Origin: Lunasporangiospora selenospora
Taxonomy: Eukaryota > Mortierellomycota > Mortierellomycetes > Mortierellales > Mortierellaceae
Length of the DNA: 19,471 nucleotides
NCBI GenBank assembly: GCA_015680635.1
Contig: JAABOA010000083.1
Span: forward strand, 359 to 19,829
Direction of reading: 5' to 3'
A program made the translations under genes and the position numbers. Of the stretch, positions 1-8,921 are shown one piece after another. How positions within the stretch are numbered: the stretch's first letter is position 1; every line of letters begins with the position of its first letter. Under the pieces are notes generated by a model. The model searched no databases. It had not been told where the DNA came from and saw only the letters and a program-made list of their open reading frames with translations.

Positions 1-162
1 CCAGTGCCTGTGCTGGTATGTGTGCTCTAGTGGCTGCGAGAACAGCATTTGAGACGCGTAGAGCTTGGAGGTCAAAGTCCCTTACAATGATACTCTATCC
101 TGTCTCTATCGTGGCTCCTACCTCACCACAAAGGGCTGACCAGCGTCGTCCTCCTCTTCCTC
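1..162. other. Left-edge flank, downstream of VTC1
   Basis: This short stretch lies 3' of the VTC1 stop codon and would hold its 3' UTR and terminator. A GTATGT that could be a plus-strand splice donor sits at about 17, so the end of an exon of a plus-strand gene could enter from the left. Too little is visible to decide, and I recognise no protein here. Confidence 0.3.
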
Positions 163-582
163 CTAGTAAAGGCTGCCACCTTCAGAGAATCTTAGTCCAA
201 AGTTGATCAGAACAGCAGCCAAGATAAAGATGCAAAGCACTGTTGGTCCGAACCGGTCATCGTAGGGGCCAGGTTGCCTCTTGCGAATGCGATCTGCGCG
301 CCAATGGAAGGTCACCAAAGCATAGACCATCACTGCCATGGCCACAAAAGTAAAGACTCCTGCCGAAATCTTGCCGACTCTGTCGCCAAAGTTCAAGAGA
401 CCGACAGCAAGTGTTCCGAGAAGGACCGTGAAGTTGAGCCACGACAGGAAAGTACGCTCGTTAGCGAAGAAAACCTTTGGCTCAACGCGCACGGGCAAAG
501 CAATGCGCTTGCCAGGAGTCGCTTGCAGCAATGGCTGCGAAGACGATGTTGGCATCGTTGTCGAGTGAATATGTCCAGACAT
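163..582 (-). CDS. VTC1: Vacuolar transporter chaperone 1 (VTC complex membrane subunit)
   Basis: Single-exon protein of 139 residues, a small DUF202-family membrane protein. In yeast, Vtc1 is the non-catalytic membrane subunit of the VTC complex, which makes inorganic polyphosphate from ATP and moves it into the vacuole or acidocalcisome. Three hydrophobic segments are visible at about residues 47-65, 74-93 and 112-131. The family signatures are strong: [20 protein letters not shown] at about 23-42, then RTFLSWLNF, and [10 protein letters not shown] before the last helix. Length matches yeast Vtc1 (about 129) plus a short Ser/Thr-rich N-terminal extension. The ATG at 582 is the first in frame; Met10 is an alternative start. 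The catalytic SPX/TTM subunit (Vtc4) is not in the window. Family Vtc1 genes respond to phosphate through Pho4 in yeast, but I saw no clear CACGTG upstream. Assignment is very secure. Confidence 0.97.
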   Translation of the reverse strand: MSGHIHSTTMPTSSSQPLLQATPGKRIALPVRVEPKVFFANERTFLSWLNFTVLLGTLAVGLLNFGDRVGKISAGVFTFVAMAVMVYALVTFHWRADRIRKRQPGPYDDRFGPTVLCIFILAAVLINFGLRFSEGGSLY

Positions 583-1208
583 GATGGCGTACGGAAGATC
601 TTGCTTGATAATTGCTTGAACGTGAAGGATGAAGTCAGAGTCGTAGAATCGTTGGTACCAAAGAACGGTCTTGTTAGGTGAGGGTGAGGAGTAGTGTTCC
701 TTTTTTTCAGCGAGATTGGTAGATGGGGATGGATGGCAAACTGGAAGAGTCTAGTTGAGAGCAACGGGTGAGATGAGAGCAAAGTCTGGTCAGTAGGGGG
801 TAAAAGAGAGGAGAAAAGAGAAGAATGATCTTGTTCGCGTCGGCAGGCCGTCTATGGAAGAGATCCACGTAGGAGTGGCGTCATTGTCATCTTCTCACAC
901 ACAGACACTCGTCTTGCTTCTGTTCTCATTCTCTTTCTTGTCCACTAGCTCAATCCCAACGAAGGCACCATGTCATGATCAAGAATAAAAAGACAAGAGC
1001 GAGAGTGTCATGACGAATGGATGTTGCTGGTGAAGATTGTCTCATAAGGATGATCCGCGTCTCTGACGATTGATGAATGAGCAATTATGGTGTTGAATGG
1101 GGGAAAAGAGGTGGTCAGAGATGGCTTACCCAACAGTCGCGAAGCTGTCAAACACACAATGGAGTGATGGAGGAGAGAGAGAGGAGAGAGAGGGTGGAGA
1201 AAGGATGC

Positions 1209-1226
1209 AGAGAGAGAGAGAGAGAA

Positions 1227-1267
<41 letters not shown>
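1209..1267. repeat. (GA)n purine tract, 59 nt uninterrupted
   Basis: Every base from 1209 to 1267 is A or G, mostly GA dinucleotides with a few GAAA interruptions. The purine-rich zone begins earlier, at about 1167, with single pyrimidines interrupting. It lies in the VTC1 upstream region and accounts for the Glu/Arg-repeat open frames on the plus strand. Confidence 0.95.
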
Positions 1268-1395
1268 CACTGCAAGTCAGGCCAACATGAAAACACCGTA
1301 CGAGACACAAGGTTTTGCGTCTCAGAGCAGGCCCGCAATGATACCCGTCTGGCGCTCCTTCAAACTGACATGCTCTCGGTCTCCACTTCCTTTTG

Positions 1396-1493
1396 TCCTC
1401 CCTTCTCTTCCTCTCTTCTCTTCCTCTCTTCTCTTCCTTCCTCTCTCTTCTCCCCTCTTCTTCCCCTCTTCCCCTCCCTTCCCCTCCCCTCTC
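1396..1493. repeat. Polypyrimidine tract, 98 nt uninterrupted
   Basis: Every base from 1396 to 1493 is C or T, with imperfect repeats of TTCCTCTCTTC near the left and CCCCTCTTC/CCCCTCCC near the right. It lies 128 bp after the purine tract. Such homopurine-homopyrimidine DNA can adopt triplex (H-DNA) structure; that is known of the sequence class and not shown here. Confidence 0.95.
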
Positions 1494-1752
1494 ACACGCA
1501 TATTTCTTATCGTCGTCTACTGTCAATTTAGACCAACACGGAAACAGCTGGTAGCCTGGTCCGGACAGGCAAAGGGCCATCCATCAGTGCGCCAAGTCTC
1601 GGTCCTCCAATCGGCCTGACCGTGCTCCATCGCTCTCTTCTCTTTTGTCTTTGTCCAAGTCGGACTCCGCAAAAGGCGGGGGTGTGGACTCGTTGCGATG
1701 TGATGCGATGGACCGCAAAGGCCATTTTCGATCTCTTGTCTGTCCAGTCCGC

Positions 1753-1769
1753 TTCTCTCTCTCTCTCTC
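1753..1769. repeat. Short CT microsatellite
   Basis: A run of CT dinucleotides inside the non-coding interval upstream of VTC1. It has no coding meaning. Confidence 0.85.
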
Positions 1770-2514
1770 GCTTGTCAAACTGTGTCTGATGCCCAATGTC
1801 CGTCCAACTGAGTTGAGCTGAGCGTAGATCTGCAGAATGACCGTCGACAACGGCATGCGAGACGCCAGACAGTCTGTGAATGAAACCCCTGTACTCGCTG
1901 CACGTTCCAAGTCCCTCGCATCCTATAGGCTAGGCTTTAACCTCTCGTATCCTTGCCTCTGCACCCGCATCATCGCCTATGCCCACGTTCTGACCAGCTC
2001 AAATTATCCATCGCTAGGTTAACAAAGTCCCTCCATCTACACGATCTTGGTTGTGGATCAGGGCATCTCTTTTCTGACATGCCCAAACCCTCTCAGCGAT
2101 ACCGAGCACAAAAACACTAATTCCGACCCTTGTCCAAAAACGTAAAGTAAACCCTCTCGCCAAGTCCCAACCTTTCCACTACCCTTTCGCATCTGTCGCT
2201 CCTCTCATAGTTTTATTTCCTCATTCCCATTCTCTCTCTCTTCTCTCTTTTCTGCACGTACTCTCTCGTAACTAACGTTCCGACGGGTGCCCCACTTCTT
2301 CCCGAACGTGAGACCAAACTTTCAAAGGAACAACTTAGCTCCAAGTTACTACTACCGCTACAGCTACAAAAGAGCTCCAAGAAGCTTCAGTGGGTGAAAG
2401 ACCTGACTATGCACGACTCGAGTTTATTAGTATAATTATTGGTACATTCGGACGCGAACGGCCGAGGAGGATTCTTTTTCTTTTTGTATCTGTTTTTTGT
2501 TCTTGTTTCTGATT

Positions 2515-2536
2515 AAAAGAAAGAAAGAAAGAAAGA
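2515..2536. repeat. (GAAA)n microsatellite next to the DSN1 stop codon
   Basis: About five GAAA units end one base from the DSN1 stop codon (TGA, minus strand at 2540-2538). On the transcript it is a CUUU-rich tract that opens the 3' UTR. Confidence 0.9.
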
Positions 2537-2537
2537 C

Positions 2538-4723
2538 TCATATACAGAGCCGCGAAAGAGCCCGCAGGATCTGACGAGGGTCATCCGCTGCATCAGCAAC
2601 AAGGTTAGATGATAAAGATCCCGTTGCATTTCCTCCTCCTGTTGCTGTTAATGTCGGCGGTAACGTTGACCCAGAGTTGGATAAGGTCGAGGTCAGTGCT
2701 GATCCACCCGTCCGTGCCTCAGACCCCATTGTCACTATACTTTTTGACGACGGTGCTGAAGATGAAGATAGATAAATACAGTCACTAGTCAATGGTCGCT
2801 GCCGCTGCTCCAGTGCTTCCGCTGCTTGTTCGAGAACTTGGTCTGTGTACTGCATGGCCACTCTGTTGAAACGGGAGGTAGCATAGAGGGTATCATGAAA
2901 GCGGTCAACCTAGTCATATCCGATTAACAATATTAGCGCCTCATCACTCACATGGTTTCTTTTATCTAATCTACCCTAACAAACAAGGTGGCCACCCTTA
3001 CCTCTTGCTCGAGATTGCTCATCAGTTCGACAAGCCATTTGCAGTCGCCTGTCGCCTTGTTAAGTTTATCTTGTGCTGCAGAGTCTAGTGTTGCCGTCGC
3101 GCCGCTTTCGTGTTGGCAATGCTTTTCCAACAAAGTCCTTTCATCAGCCGTCAGTACATCAAGCTCAATTTCTTCGGTTAAGGTTCCTGACATGGCGATA
3201 GGTTCATCTCCTTGAGGTACTGCCGATCCACTGTCTAATAGAGATGCATGGAAATTATTGAACGATTGGATAACTCGAGACCATTCAGCATCCTCCCCTT
3301 CGAGTTTTGTTATTTGAGTATCGCAGTCCTGTAGCTTTTTCTGATTTTGAACGTTTTGTTGGTGAGGCTTCTTTGAGACTTTCGGTACAGATTCCGAGTC
3401 CTGAGGCCGATTATACCAAGAAACATTCAGTTTTCCTGAGAGCAATTCTCCGAGCAACTCTTCCTGAATTCGCGTTACAATCTTTAGTGCTTCTGGCGAT
3501 GAGCATTTCTGACTGTCCATTGATCGCCGAGCGCTCCATGTCACTAGTTGCTTCATCCGTACTGGCGGGGGTTCATCCGCAGATATATGGCGATAAAAGC
3601 TTTTTGGGTCCACGGATGGATGTGGTACCGCTATTAGTTTACGACGCAACGACAACAAAAAAAACTCATAAGTGTCAAACTCAATCACATAAAAAGACGA
3701 GGGAACTGCCATTATCCTTCTAGAATCCTTACTGACTATTCCGCTTCCAATGGACGATGCTCGTTTGCCTCGCTGTGCAAGACTTGACCTTCTGTTCGCT
3801 CCTCGCATATCCTTGTTTCTCTTGATGGTTGGTGTTTCCCTCATTGGAATAGTTACGATCGATTCCGACCTCCTAGCTGGTGTCGAATCTCGACCCCGGC
3901 CCAAGTTACCCGACGATGACTTTGAGGGCACTGCCGCCTCCCATTGTTTACCATAAACTGCACTTCGTGTAGGCGTTCTATCCGGGGTCGAGAGTTGAGG
4001 TGGTGATAAACGAGCATTGGCATCGGCCTCCTTAGACTGGGCAGATGAGTGGTTGGGTGTCGAGTTTCCTTTCTTTGATGACTTTGCAGAAGCATCTACT
4101 CCGTTGACTGCAACCTTTTTCCTGGAAAATACGAATCCTCTGTCTTCCTCTGTAACTTTTCCCCCACAAAAACAAAACAGCAATTGAAGATGATAAATAA
4201 AGAGAGAGAGAGAGAATATCAGTCAAACAAACGTTTCTACCTCATCCACTGATTGGACCTGAAATCAAAAGGCGCCGGTTCACATACCTCTCTTTGCCCG
4301 CTTCTGCAAACACGTTCGGCAGGGTTGGTCGTTATGTAAGTCATCGAATAAAGTTAGTGCGTGTCCTTATCCATTCTATCCATCAACTCCTAAAGCGCCA
4401 GTTGCTCGTACCAGTTCCGAGAGTTCCGATTTCCAGCTTTCAGCGTGTGCAGGAGCCGTTGGTGATGAACTGTCAGATGAAGAAAGCGACGGAACAGTTT
4501 GATGAGCTTTTGAACGAGATGTCTTTGTTTTGCTGCCTGTACGTTGTGATGGATGTCGGTGGACATGGCGATTGGCATAAGCAAAGTCCGAGTCGTAGTC
4601 TTCGGCATCGTCGTCGCTCCTGTCCATGCTTTTCCGCTTCCTTGCTGCTGCAACGATGGATGAATCCATAGTCCTTGTCCTTGTAGTGGCTACGGCGCCG
4701 CCATTGGCCCGTCTTGGTGGCAT
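2538..4723 (-). CDS. DSN1: Kinetochore MIS12/MIND complex subunit Dsn1 (Mis13)
   Basis: Mis12-Mtw1 (Mis13/Dsn1) family member, a subunit of the four-protein complex linking the centromere (CENP-C) to Ndc80. My model has five exons: 4723-4412, 4303-4288 (16 nt), 4149-3733, 3630-3002 and 2909-2538, giving 581 residues; phases agree at every junction. Residues 1-109 are basic and Ser-rich. GFVFSRKK at 114-121 resembles a motif before the core in fungal homologues. RRSSL (229-233) and KRASSIG (238-244) look like the Aurora B/Ipl1 site pair of Dsn1. The core has PHPSVDPKSFYRHI (about 251-264), VRMKQLVTWSARRSM (272-286) and SWYNRP (319-324), followed by coiled coil. The last exon starts VDRFHDTLYATSRFN and ends in a Ser/Gly/Thr-rich tail. 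The start is an ATG at 4723; an upstream in-frame hydrophobic stretch is treated as 5' UTR. Family call is firm; the first two junctions are less so. Confidence 0.87.
3631..3732 (-). other. In-frame 102-nt intron in DSN1
   Basis: The 34 codons of this segment have no stop, so a simple reading frame runs through it. It starts GTAAGG and ends CTAATAG, contains a T-rich stretch, and enters and leaves in phase 1. Its translation is hydrophobic and Phe/Leu-rich, unlike its surroundings. Removing it joins the KRASSIG serine motif to VTVPHPSVDPKSFYRHI, the usual order in fungal Dsn1 proteins. I therefore call it an intron. Confidence 0.8.
4200..4215. repeat. (AG)n microsatellite within a DSN1 intron
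   Basis: Eight AG units on the plus strand. In the DSN1 transcript this is a CU tract about 50 nt upstream of the acceptor at 4150, so it may act as part of the polypyrimidine region of that intron. Confidence 0.85.
4288..4303 (-). other. 16-nt microexon of DSN1 (predicted)
   Basis: On the minus strand, TTTGCAG precedes and GTATGTG follows a 16-nt segment reading Lys-Arg-Ala-Lys-Arg plus one base. Exon 1 ends in phase 0 at GTACGA; 16 nt leaves one base, and the acceptor TTACAG at 4150 supplies two, giving KRAKR-EEDRGFVFSRKK. Phase agreement on both sides and near-consensus splice sites support it, but it is too small to be certain. Confidence 0.65.
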
Positions 4724-5033
4724 GGGACGAAAATGGCTCTGCTGCACGGGGATTTTCAAACTCGTTTTTTCTGCGACAATGCTGTACAGGTACGTGAATG
4801 CAAAAAATAATAATAAGGAGAAAGCGATCTTGGAACGCGCGAAGTGAATGTGGCGCAAAAATCAATGAAAATGCCTTTTCATAATGTGAAGAGATGTGAG
4901 GAAAAAAAAAGATGATGACGTCAATACTCTCTCCCTCCGCGTGACCTGGGGAGAGTTGAAATACTCTCATTGTGGTCCCTGCGTTCTCATACATCATACA
5001 CCGTTCAACCAACACTCTCGACCCATTAGCATC
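4724..5033. promoter_or_regulatory. Divergent promoter between DSN1 and the PQ-loop gene
   Basis: Only 310 bp separate the start codons of DSN1 (minus) and the PQ-loop gene (plus), so both promoters and 5' UTRs must share this space. It contains a perfect CRE palindrome, three copies of ACTCTC (4926, 4963, 5014), and a 7-bp inverted repeat CTCTCCC/GGGAGAG (4929-4935 and 4949-4955) with a 13-nt spacer. No clear TATA box is seen. Confidence 0.6.
4916..4923. promoter_or_regulatory. CRE/ATF palindrome TGACGTCA
   Basis: A perfect 8-bp TGACGTCA lies 118 bp upstream of the PQ-loop gene ATG and about 193 bp from the DSN1 ATG. In fungi this site is bound by ATF/CREB-type bZIP factors (Atf1/Sko1 family). 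Whether it is used here is inference. Confidence 0.5.
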
Positions 5034-6457
5034 ATGTGGCTAGACCTGCTCAGTCTTTCAGTTCCACCACCTGCTCCAGACACTCCAGAATGTGTGCCAC
5101 ACCATAACAACCTTGAGCTTGCTCTGTCGCTCTTCATCCTCGCGGGCATGGTAGCTTCCTACCTGCCACAGGTAGGGCAAACCAAGTTTACTTTGTAGCT
5201 TAAATGAAACTCTACCACCCGCCAGGAATCTCATTTCAGAACCTGACTCTTCATTCCCTCTCCTTCCTTTTCTTCTGGCCGCCCACTTGTTAACTTTTAC
5301 ACTTCATTCAGCACTACCGCATCATCCAGAAAGGCACCAGTGATGGCATTAGTCCATGGTTTCTGCTTCTTGGGTCTGTTTCGGCCAGCTCCACTTTTCT
5401 CAATATTGTCATATTGCAATGGAGGGTCATCCAGTGTTGCAAGATCCTGGTGAGTTTTGCGTGTTAGAAAAAGTGGGAGTGTGGACGTGAAAAACTTTTG
5501 CTTTTGGCGCTAACTGCCTTGGAAATTACAGAGTCTGGGCCCATGCCTTGAGAGTCTTTTAGGCATTGCACAACTTGGCGTCCAGTTTATTATGTTTGGG
5601 CTTGTGTAAGTGTGCTTTGTTCTGCGAACCGTGTCTAGTTAACCATATTGCCATCTTGAAGAGGCCCGATATTTGTGAAAACGTGTGCTGGATATATTAA
5701 CTCTTCTCCGTCGGGGTAAACTACCAAAGTTTGGTCCTGTTCATCATCTACTTCCCCGCTAATAAGAAGAACGCAGGCTCAGGAAACCGCCATCCTCAGT
5801 TCTCGTTTCTTCCCGACCCATCGGATGAATGGGCCCTTTCTCTTTTAATTGCACGCTTCGTGGGTGTCCAGCTCGCTGTTTGCGTCTTTATTACTATTTT
5901 GATGCTGGCTTTCGTGGGCCCGGATAGTCAGTGGACCTCTCTCTGGGCTAGCCTTTTGGGCATTACTAGTGTTATCTTGGCAACCATCCAGTATGTGCCC
6001 CAGATTATGCGGACTTACCGACGCAAGGTAAAGAAGACATGTCTACTTTTTTCAATGACTGGACACTGTTCGACTACTCGACTATTATGCCAAAAAAATG
6101 GACCGTTCCTGAAACATTGACCTCCTTACTTTATAGTCCGTCGGCGCCCTGAGTATCCCAATGATGTTAATGCAAACACCGGGAGCTGCTCTCCTCACAC
6201 TGTCACTCGCGCTGAGACCTGGAGCTAATTGGACGACGTGGATTGTGTATGCAGTTACGGGATGCCTCCAGGGTATCCTTCTGGTGATGTGCATTTACTA
6301 CCACTTTAACGCTACAAAGCAAGGCTATGGTGACTTTGACACTGCAGAGACCGAGCCTCTTCTTGCCGAGAACCACATTGTTCCAAACCTTCACCTGCCA
6401 CACCCTCATCGCGACCAGCACCAAAACTCCGCGCATGGTACACCCGCGTCTGGCTAG
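5034..6457 (+). CDS. PQ-loop repeat membrane transporter
   Basis: Seven-helix PQ-loop (MtN3/saliva superfamily) protein, 322 residues from five exons: 5034-5171, 5312-5449, 5532-5605, 5730-6027 and 6137-6457. All junctions keep phase; donors are GTAGGG, GTGAGT, GTAAGT and GTAAAG. The two diagnostic Pro-Gln pairs are at 45-46 (YLPQ, completed by HYRIIQKGTSDGISPWFLLL in exon 2) and 207-208 (YVPQIMRTYRRK, followed by SVGALSIPMM). Hydrophobic segments lie at about 27-47, 57-80, 94-124, 144-170, 178-205, 222-240 and 246-270. The soluble C-terminal tail is acidic, then His/Pro-rich. Characterised relatives include lysosomal/vacuolar cystine and cationic amino acid exporters (cystinosin, Ypq1, PQLC2), but the overall pattern fits a less-studied fungal PQ-loop subfamily, so the substrate is unknown. 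The start at 5034 is the first ATG of the domain frame after the promoter. It is transcribed divergently from DSN1. Confidence 0.92.
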
Positions 6458-7122
6458 ACCCAAACTCGGCCGAAAGTAGTAGAAGTCTTAGAGATGAGAA
6501 TGATACTCCAATCTTAGTCAGTGACGATTAAGCCAATATATACCTTTTCAACATGACATAGAAGCGCAGCGGTTGAGATATTGGTGAACGTAACGCCAAG
6601 ATGGAAACGGGACAGCAGTGGAAATGCACAACCTTATGCACTGATTACATTCATCGAACTGTTTCCCGAACCACAAGTTCTAAATATTAATAATAACGCT
6701 TTGTAGCGTTCACGCCCCAGCATGAAGTTGGATTAAAAAGGAAAGGAGACCAAACATAGTTGGTCTCGTTGCCCAATTTTGGGCTGGTGGAGCAAAGAAA
6801 AAAAATATTCACAAAGCACACTCATGGAAAGCTTGAAACAATAGGACTTTTGCTATGTGTTGACAAATCTTCAACAAAGATTGCTTTTTTTTCGACTTTT
6901 GCCTTTTCCCCTTGCACCTCACTTTTTCCATTCCTTCACACGTTCACTCCACTTGCACACTTCCTCCTTTTATTTATCACATCTTATCCCTCATATCTCT
7001 CGCATTTCTGATATTTCATCCCCTCATCTCTAATCTCTCATCTGATATCGCAGCAAAACCCCCATTAGCCTAAACCTTTATCACCACTCCTCAAGACATG
7101 AGAACAGTGGGCAACCCAAGCA
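6458..7122. promoter_or_regulatory. Intergenic region with CT-rich promoter of the RING-CH gene
   Basis: The left part holds the 3' UTR of the PQ-loop gene. From about 6885 to 7090 the plus strand becomes strongly pyrimidine-rich (T runs, CTTCC and TCTCTC blocks), a pattern common in core promoters and 5' leaders of fungal genes. I see no TATA box at a convincing place and no coding exon. Confidence 0.5.
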
Positions 7123-7178
7123 ATGGTATACATGAGCAGTCACACACCTCGCCTTTGCACCCAAACCATCGCCTCTGA
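7098..7178 (+). other. Upstream ORF overlapping the RING-CH start codon
   Basis: The ATG at 7098 opens a 26-codon frame ending in TGA at 7176-7178. It is out of frame with, and overlaps, the main ATG at 7123. If the transcript starts upstream of 7098, this frame would be met first by scanning ribosomes and could reduce translation of the ligase. Whether it lies in the mRNA is not known. Confidence 0.45.
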
Positions 7179-8483
7179 TGCTGAGGATGACCTAGAGGCT
7201 CAAACCCCTCTTCGAGGAGAACACAATTCTTCATACTTGTCCAATCAGAACAATGAAGACGAACGTACATGTCGGATCTGTTTCGAGTCGGACAACGACC
7301 CTGAATCTACAAATGGAAAACTCATCTCACCTTGCCTCTGCAAGGGCTCTTCTCGATACATTCATTTGAGCTGTCTTGAGAGTTGGCGCGTGGCGTCTCC
7401 CAAGGCATCCAGTGCCTTTGCCTGTGACACTTGTCACTACCACTACTCGTTTAGTCGAACTCGAGTCGCCAAAATCCTATCCAATCCTTGGTTCCTGTGC
7501 ATATCTACGACAACAATGTTCATAGCGCTCTTCTATGGCGCCTCCTTGTGTGGTCGGGTGCTGAATAGCTCTGGCCTACTGGAATGGAAAAGAATATTTA
7601 TGGACAATCCGTACGAGGACACAACCACGCTTTTGGGCATCGACATCATGGACCTTCTCTCTGGAGCGACGCTTCTCGCCACTGTGGGTCTGAGCTATCT
7701 AGCTGTCTCAGGATGTCTTTGTTCGGGATGCGGAGGTGGCAGTTCCAGTGGATCGTCAAGTTATATCCCTTTTTGCTATATCGATATGGGAGCAGGTTCG
7801 ACTGGTGATTCAGATTGTGCAGTCGTTTTCATTGTAGTCATACTTGCCATTGCTATCATTACAGGGTAAGTCTGATTTTAACAAAGTAATTTTGATGTAT
7901 CTTGACGCAGAGAAGAACAGACTTGATCTCCTCATCCGATACTCATATGTTGATTACCGAGAATAGTATAATAGGCGCATTCGCAGGTCTCTATCACTTG
8001 CTTGAGAACTGGAATGAAAAAGCCCTGCAATCGATGAAGGAGGTAATATCTCTCAACCTATATGGCATACTTTTTTTTTGAACCCCTTTAGCATTGACCT
8101 TTGACTTTGATCCCATCTATCTCAATGACTGATCCAATTTGACAACCCTCTATTTCGAAAAAATAACATAGACAATACTTGAGGTGAAATAACTACCAAG
8201 ATCCGGCATTTAGTGTGGTGTAAAAAACGAACGTTGGCTCTGTTGCATGGAAAAGAGAAGCTAGCAAAAAAATTCAGTCTCCTCACAATTACTGCCCTCC
8301 TTTCTTATTCAATAAATATCATCAGGCATTCTTTTCTTCCTTTCTGGTTTAGTTTCTGGCACTTGGATTAACACTATGGACCCTCTCACCTGGGGATTGA
8401 CCCCACTCAACAACACTCTAGGACGAGATCCCTACACTTGGATGTTATTCATATCAATCAGCGAATCTAATTCCTCCCTGTAG
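7123..8483 (+). CDS. RING-CH (MARCH-type) membrane E3 ubiquitin ligase
   Basis: A C4HC3 RING-CH finger lies at residues 50-104: C50, C53, C71, C73, H81, C84, C101 and C104 (CRICF, CLCKGSSRYIHLSCLESW, CDTC). This zinc fold recruits E2 enzymes in MARCH/Doa10-type ligases that ubiquitinate membrane proteins. The model has exons 7123-7865, 7967-8042, 8201-8219 and 8326-8483, 331 residues. Hydrophobic segments lie at about 123-146, 178-199, 233-259 and 278-297. A Cys/Gly/Ser-rich cluster (GCLCSGCGGG, about 197-206) separates helices two and three. The first splice (GTAAGT) is secure. The last two exons are inferred: only a 19-nt exon gives the phase needed to reach a clearly protein-like last exon with a membrane helix and TMDPLTWGLTPLNNTLGRD. 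A simpler alternative ends at 8192 with TILEVK after an acceptor at 8171. ATG 7132 is an alternative start. The substrate is unknown. Confidence 0.85.
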
Positions 8484-8921
8484 ACAACTTCCTTCTCCAA
8501 CAGGCTTCACGTATTGGGTCATACTGACTAGATCCCCAATCTTTGGATAACTATGCAGCAATAGTTTCCCAAGTACTGACAATCTCATTCAAGCCAATAC
8601 AGCTCCCTTCTCTGACTATTATCCACATGGAGGCTACACAAAATCGTTATATTGATCGCGGAATATGACAATGGCCACATTACTTTGAAATAATTACCCA
8701 TCGTTCCCTCGTCTCACTGGATGGTCTGCTCGACTTTTACATAATGGGATGCACCAAATCCTTGAAACAGGCCAAATCAGGGGGACGAGAAAAAAAATTC
8801 AGGCACCATTTATTTAAGGGATATGCACCAGGGACATGGGCTGACCCTGTCAAAGCTTCTACTCCCCGAGGCTTTACATAGTTGAAAGCGTGAGAGGTTA
8901 GATATCCCACGAGTTGTAAAG
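8484..8921. other. Intergenic region after the RING-CH gene
   Basis: AT-rich sequence with stops in all plus frames. It should hold the 3' UTR of the RING-CH gene and the promoter of the small candidate gene that follows. No repeat, RNA gene or recognised motif is seen. Confidence 0.5.

Larger units (their letters stand above)
583..2537. other. Gene-poor 2 kb between VTC1 and DSN1
   Basis: This stretch holds the promoter and 5' leader of VTC1 (leftward from 583) and the 3' region of DSN1 (rightmost part, with AATAAA-like A/T-rich sequence on the minus strand near 2420-2440). The middle is low-complexity: a GA tract, a long CT tract and other short CT runs. Open frames here translate to Arg/Glu or Ser/Leu repeats produced by these tracts. 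I see no convincing gene. Confidence 0.6.

Noticed and set aside
850-880. CCACGTAG near 865 as a Pho4 site upstream of VTC1
   Set aside because: It is only a partial match to CACGTG/CACGTT, as a single copy, so a phosphate-response claim is not supported.
1008-1619. Open frames of 140-190 codons on both strands, rich in Arg/Glu or Ser/Leu
   Set aside because: They are produced by the GA and CT tracts and have no protein-like composition outside them.
4241-4258. Possible extra DSN1 exon (TTTCAG before, GTAGAA after)
   Set aside because: Entering it from the 16-nt microexon gives an immediate TGA stop, and the direct join to 4149 restores a conserved-looking sequence.
8172-8192. Alternative last exon of the RING-CH gene (TILEVK and stop)
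   Set aside because: It fits phase and has a good acceptor, but leaves the strongly protein-like segment 8326-8483 unexplained. It is kept as the second choice in the gene entry.
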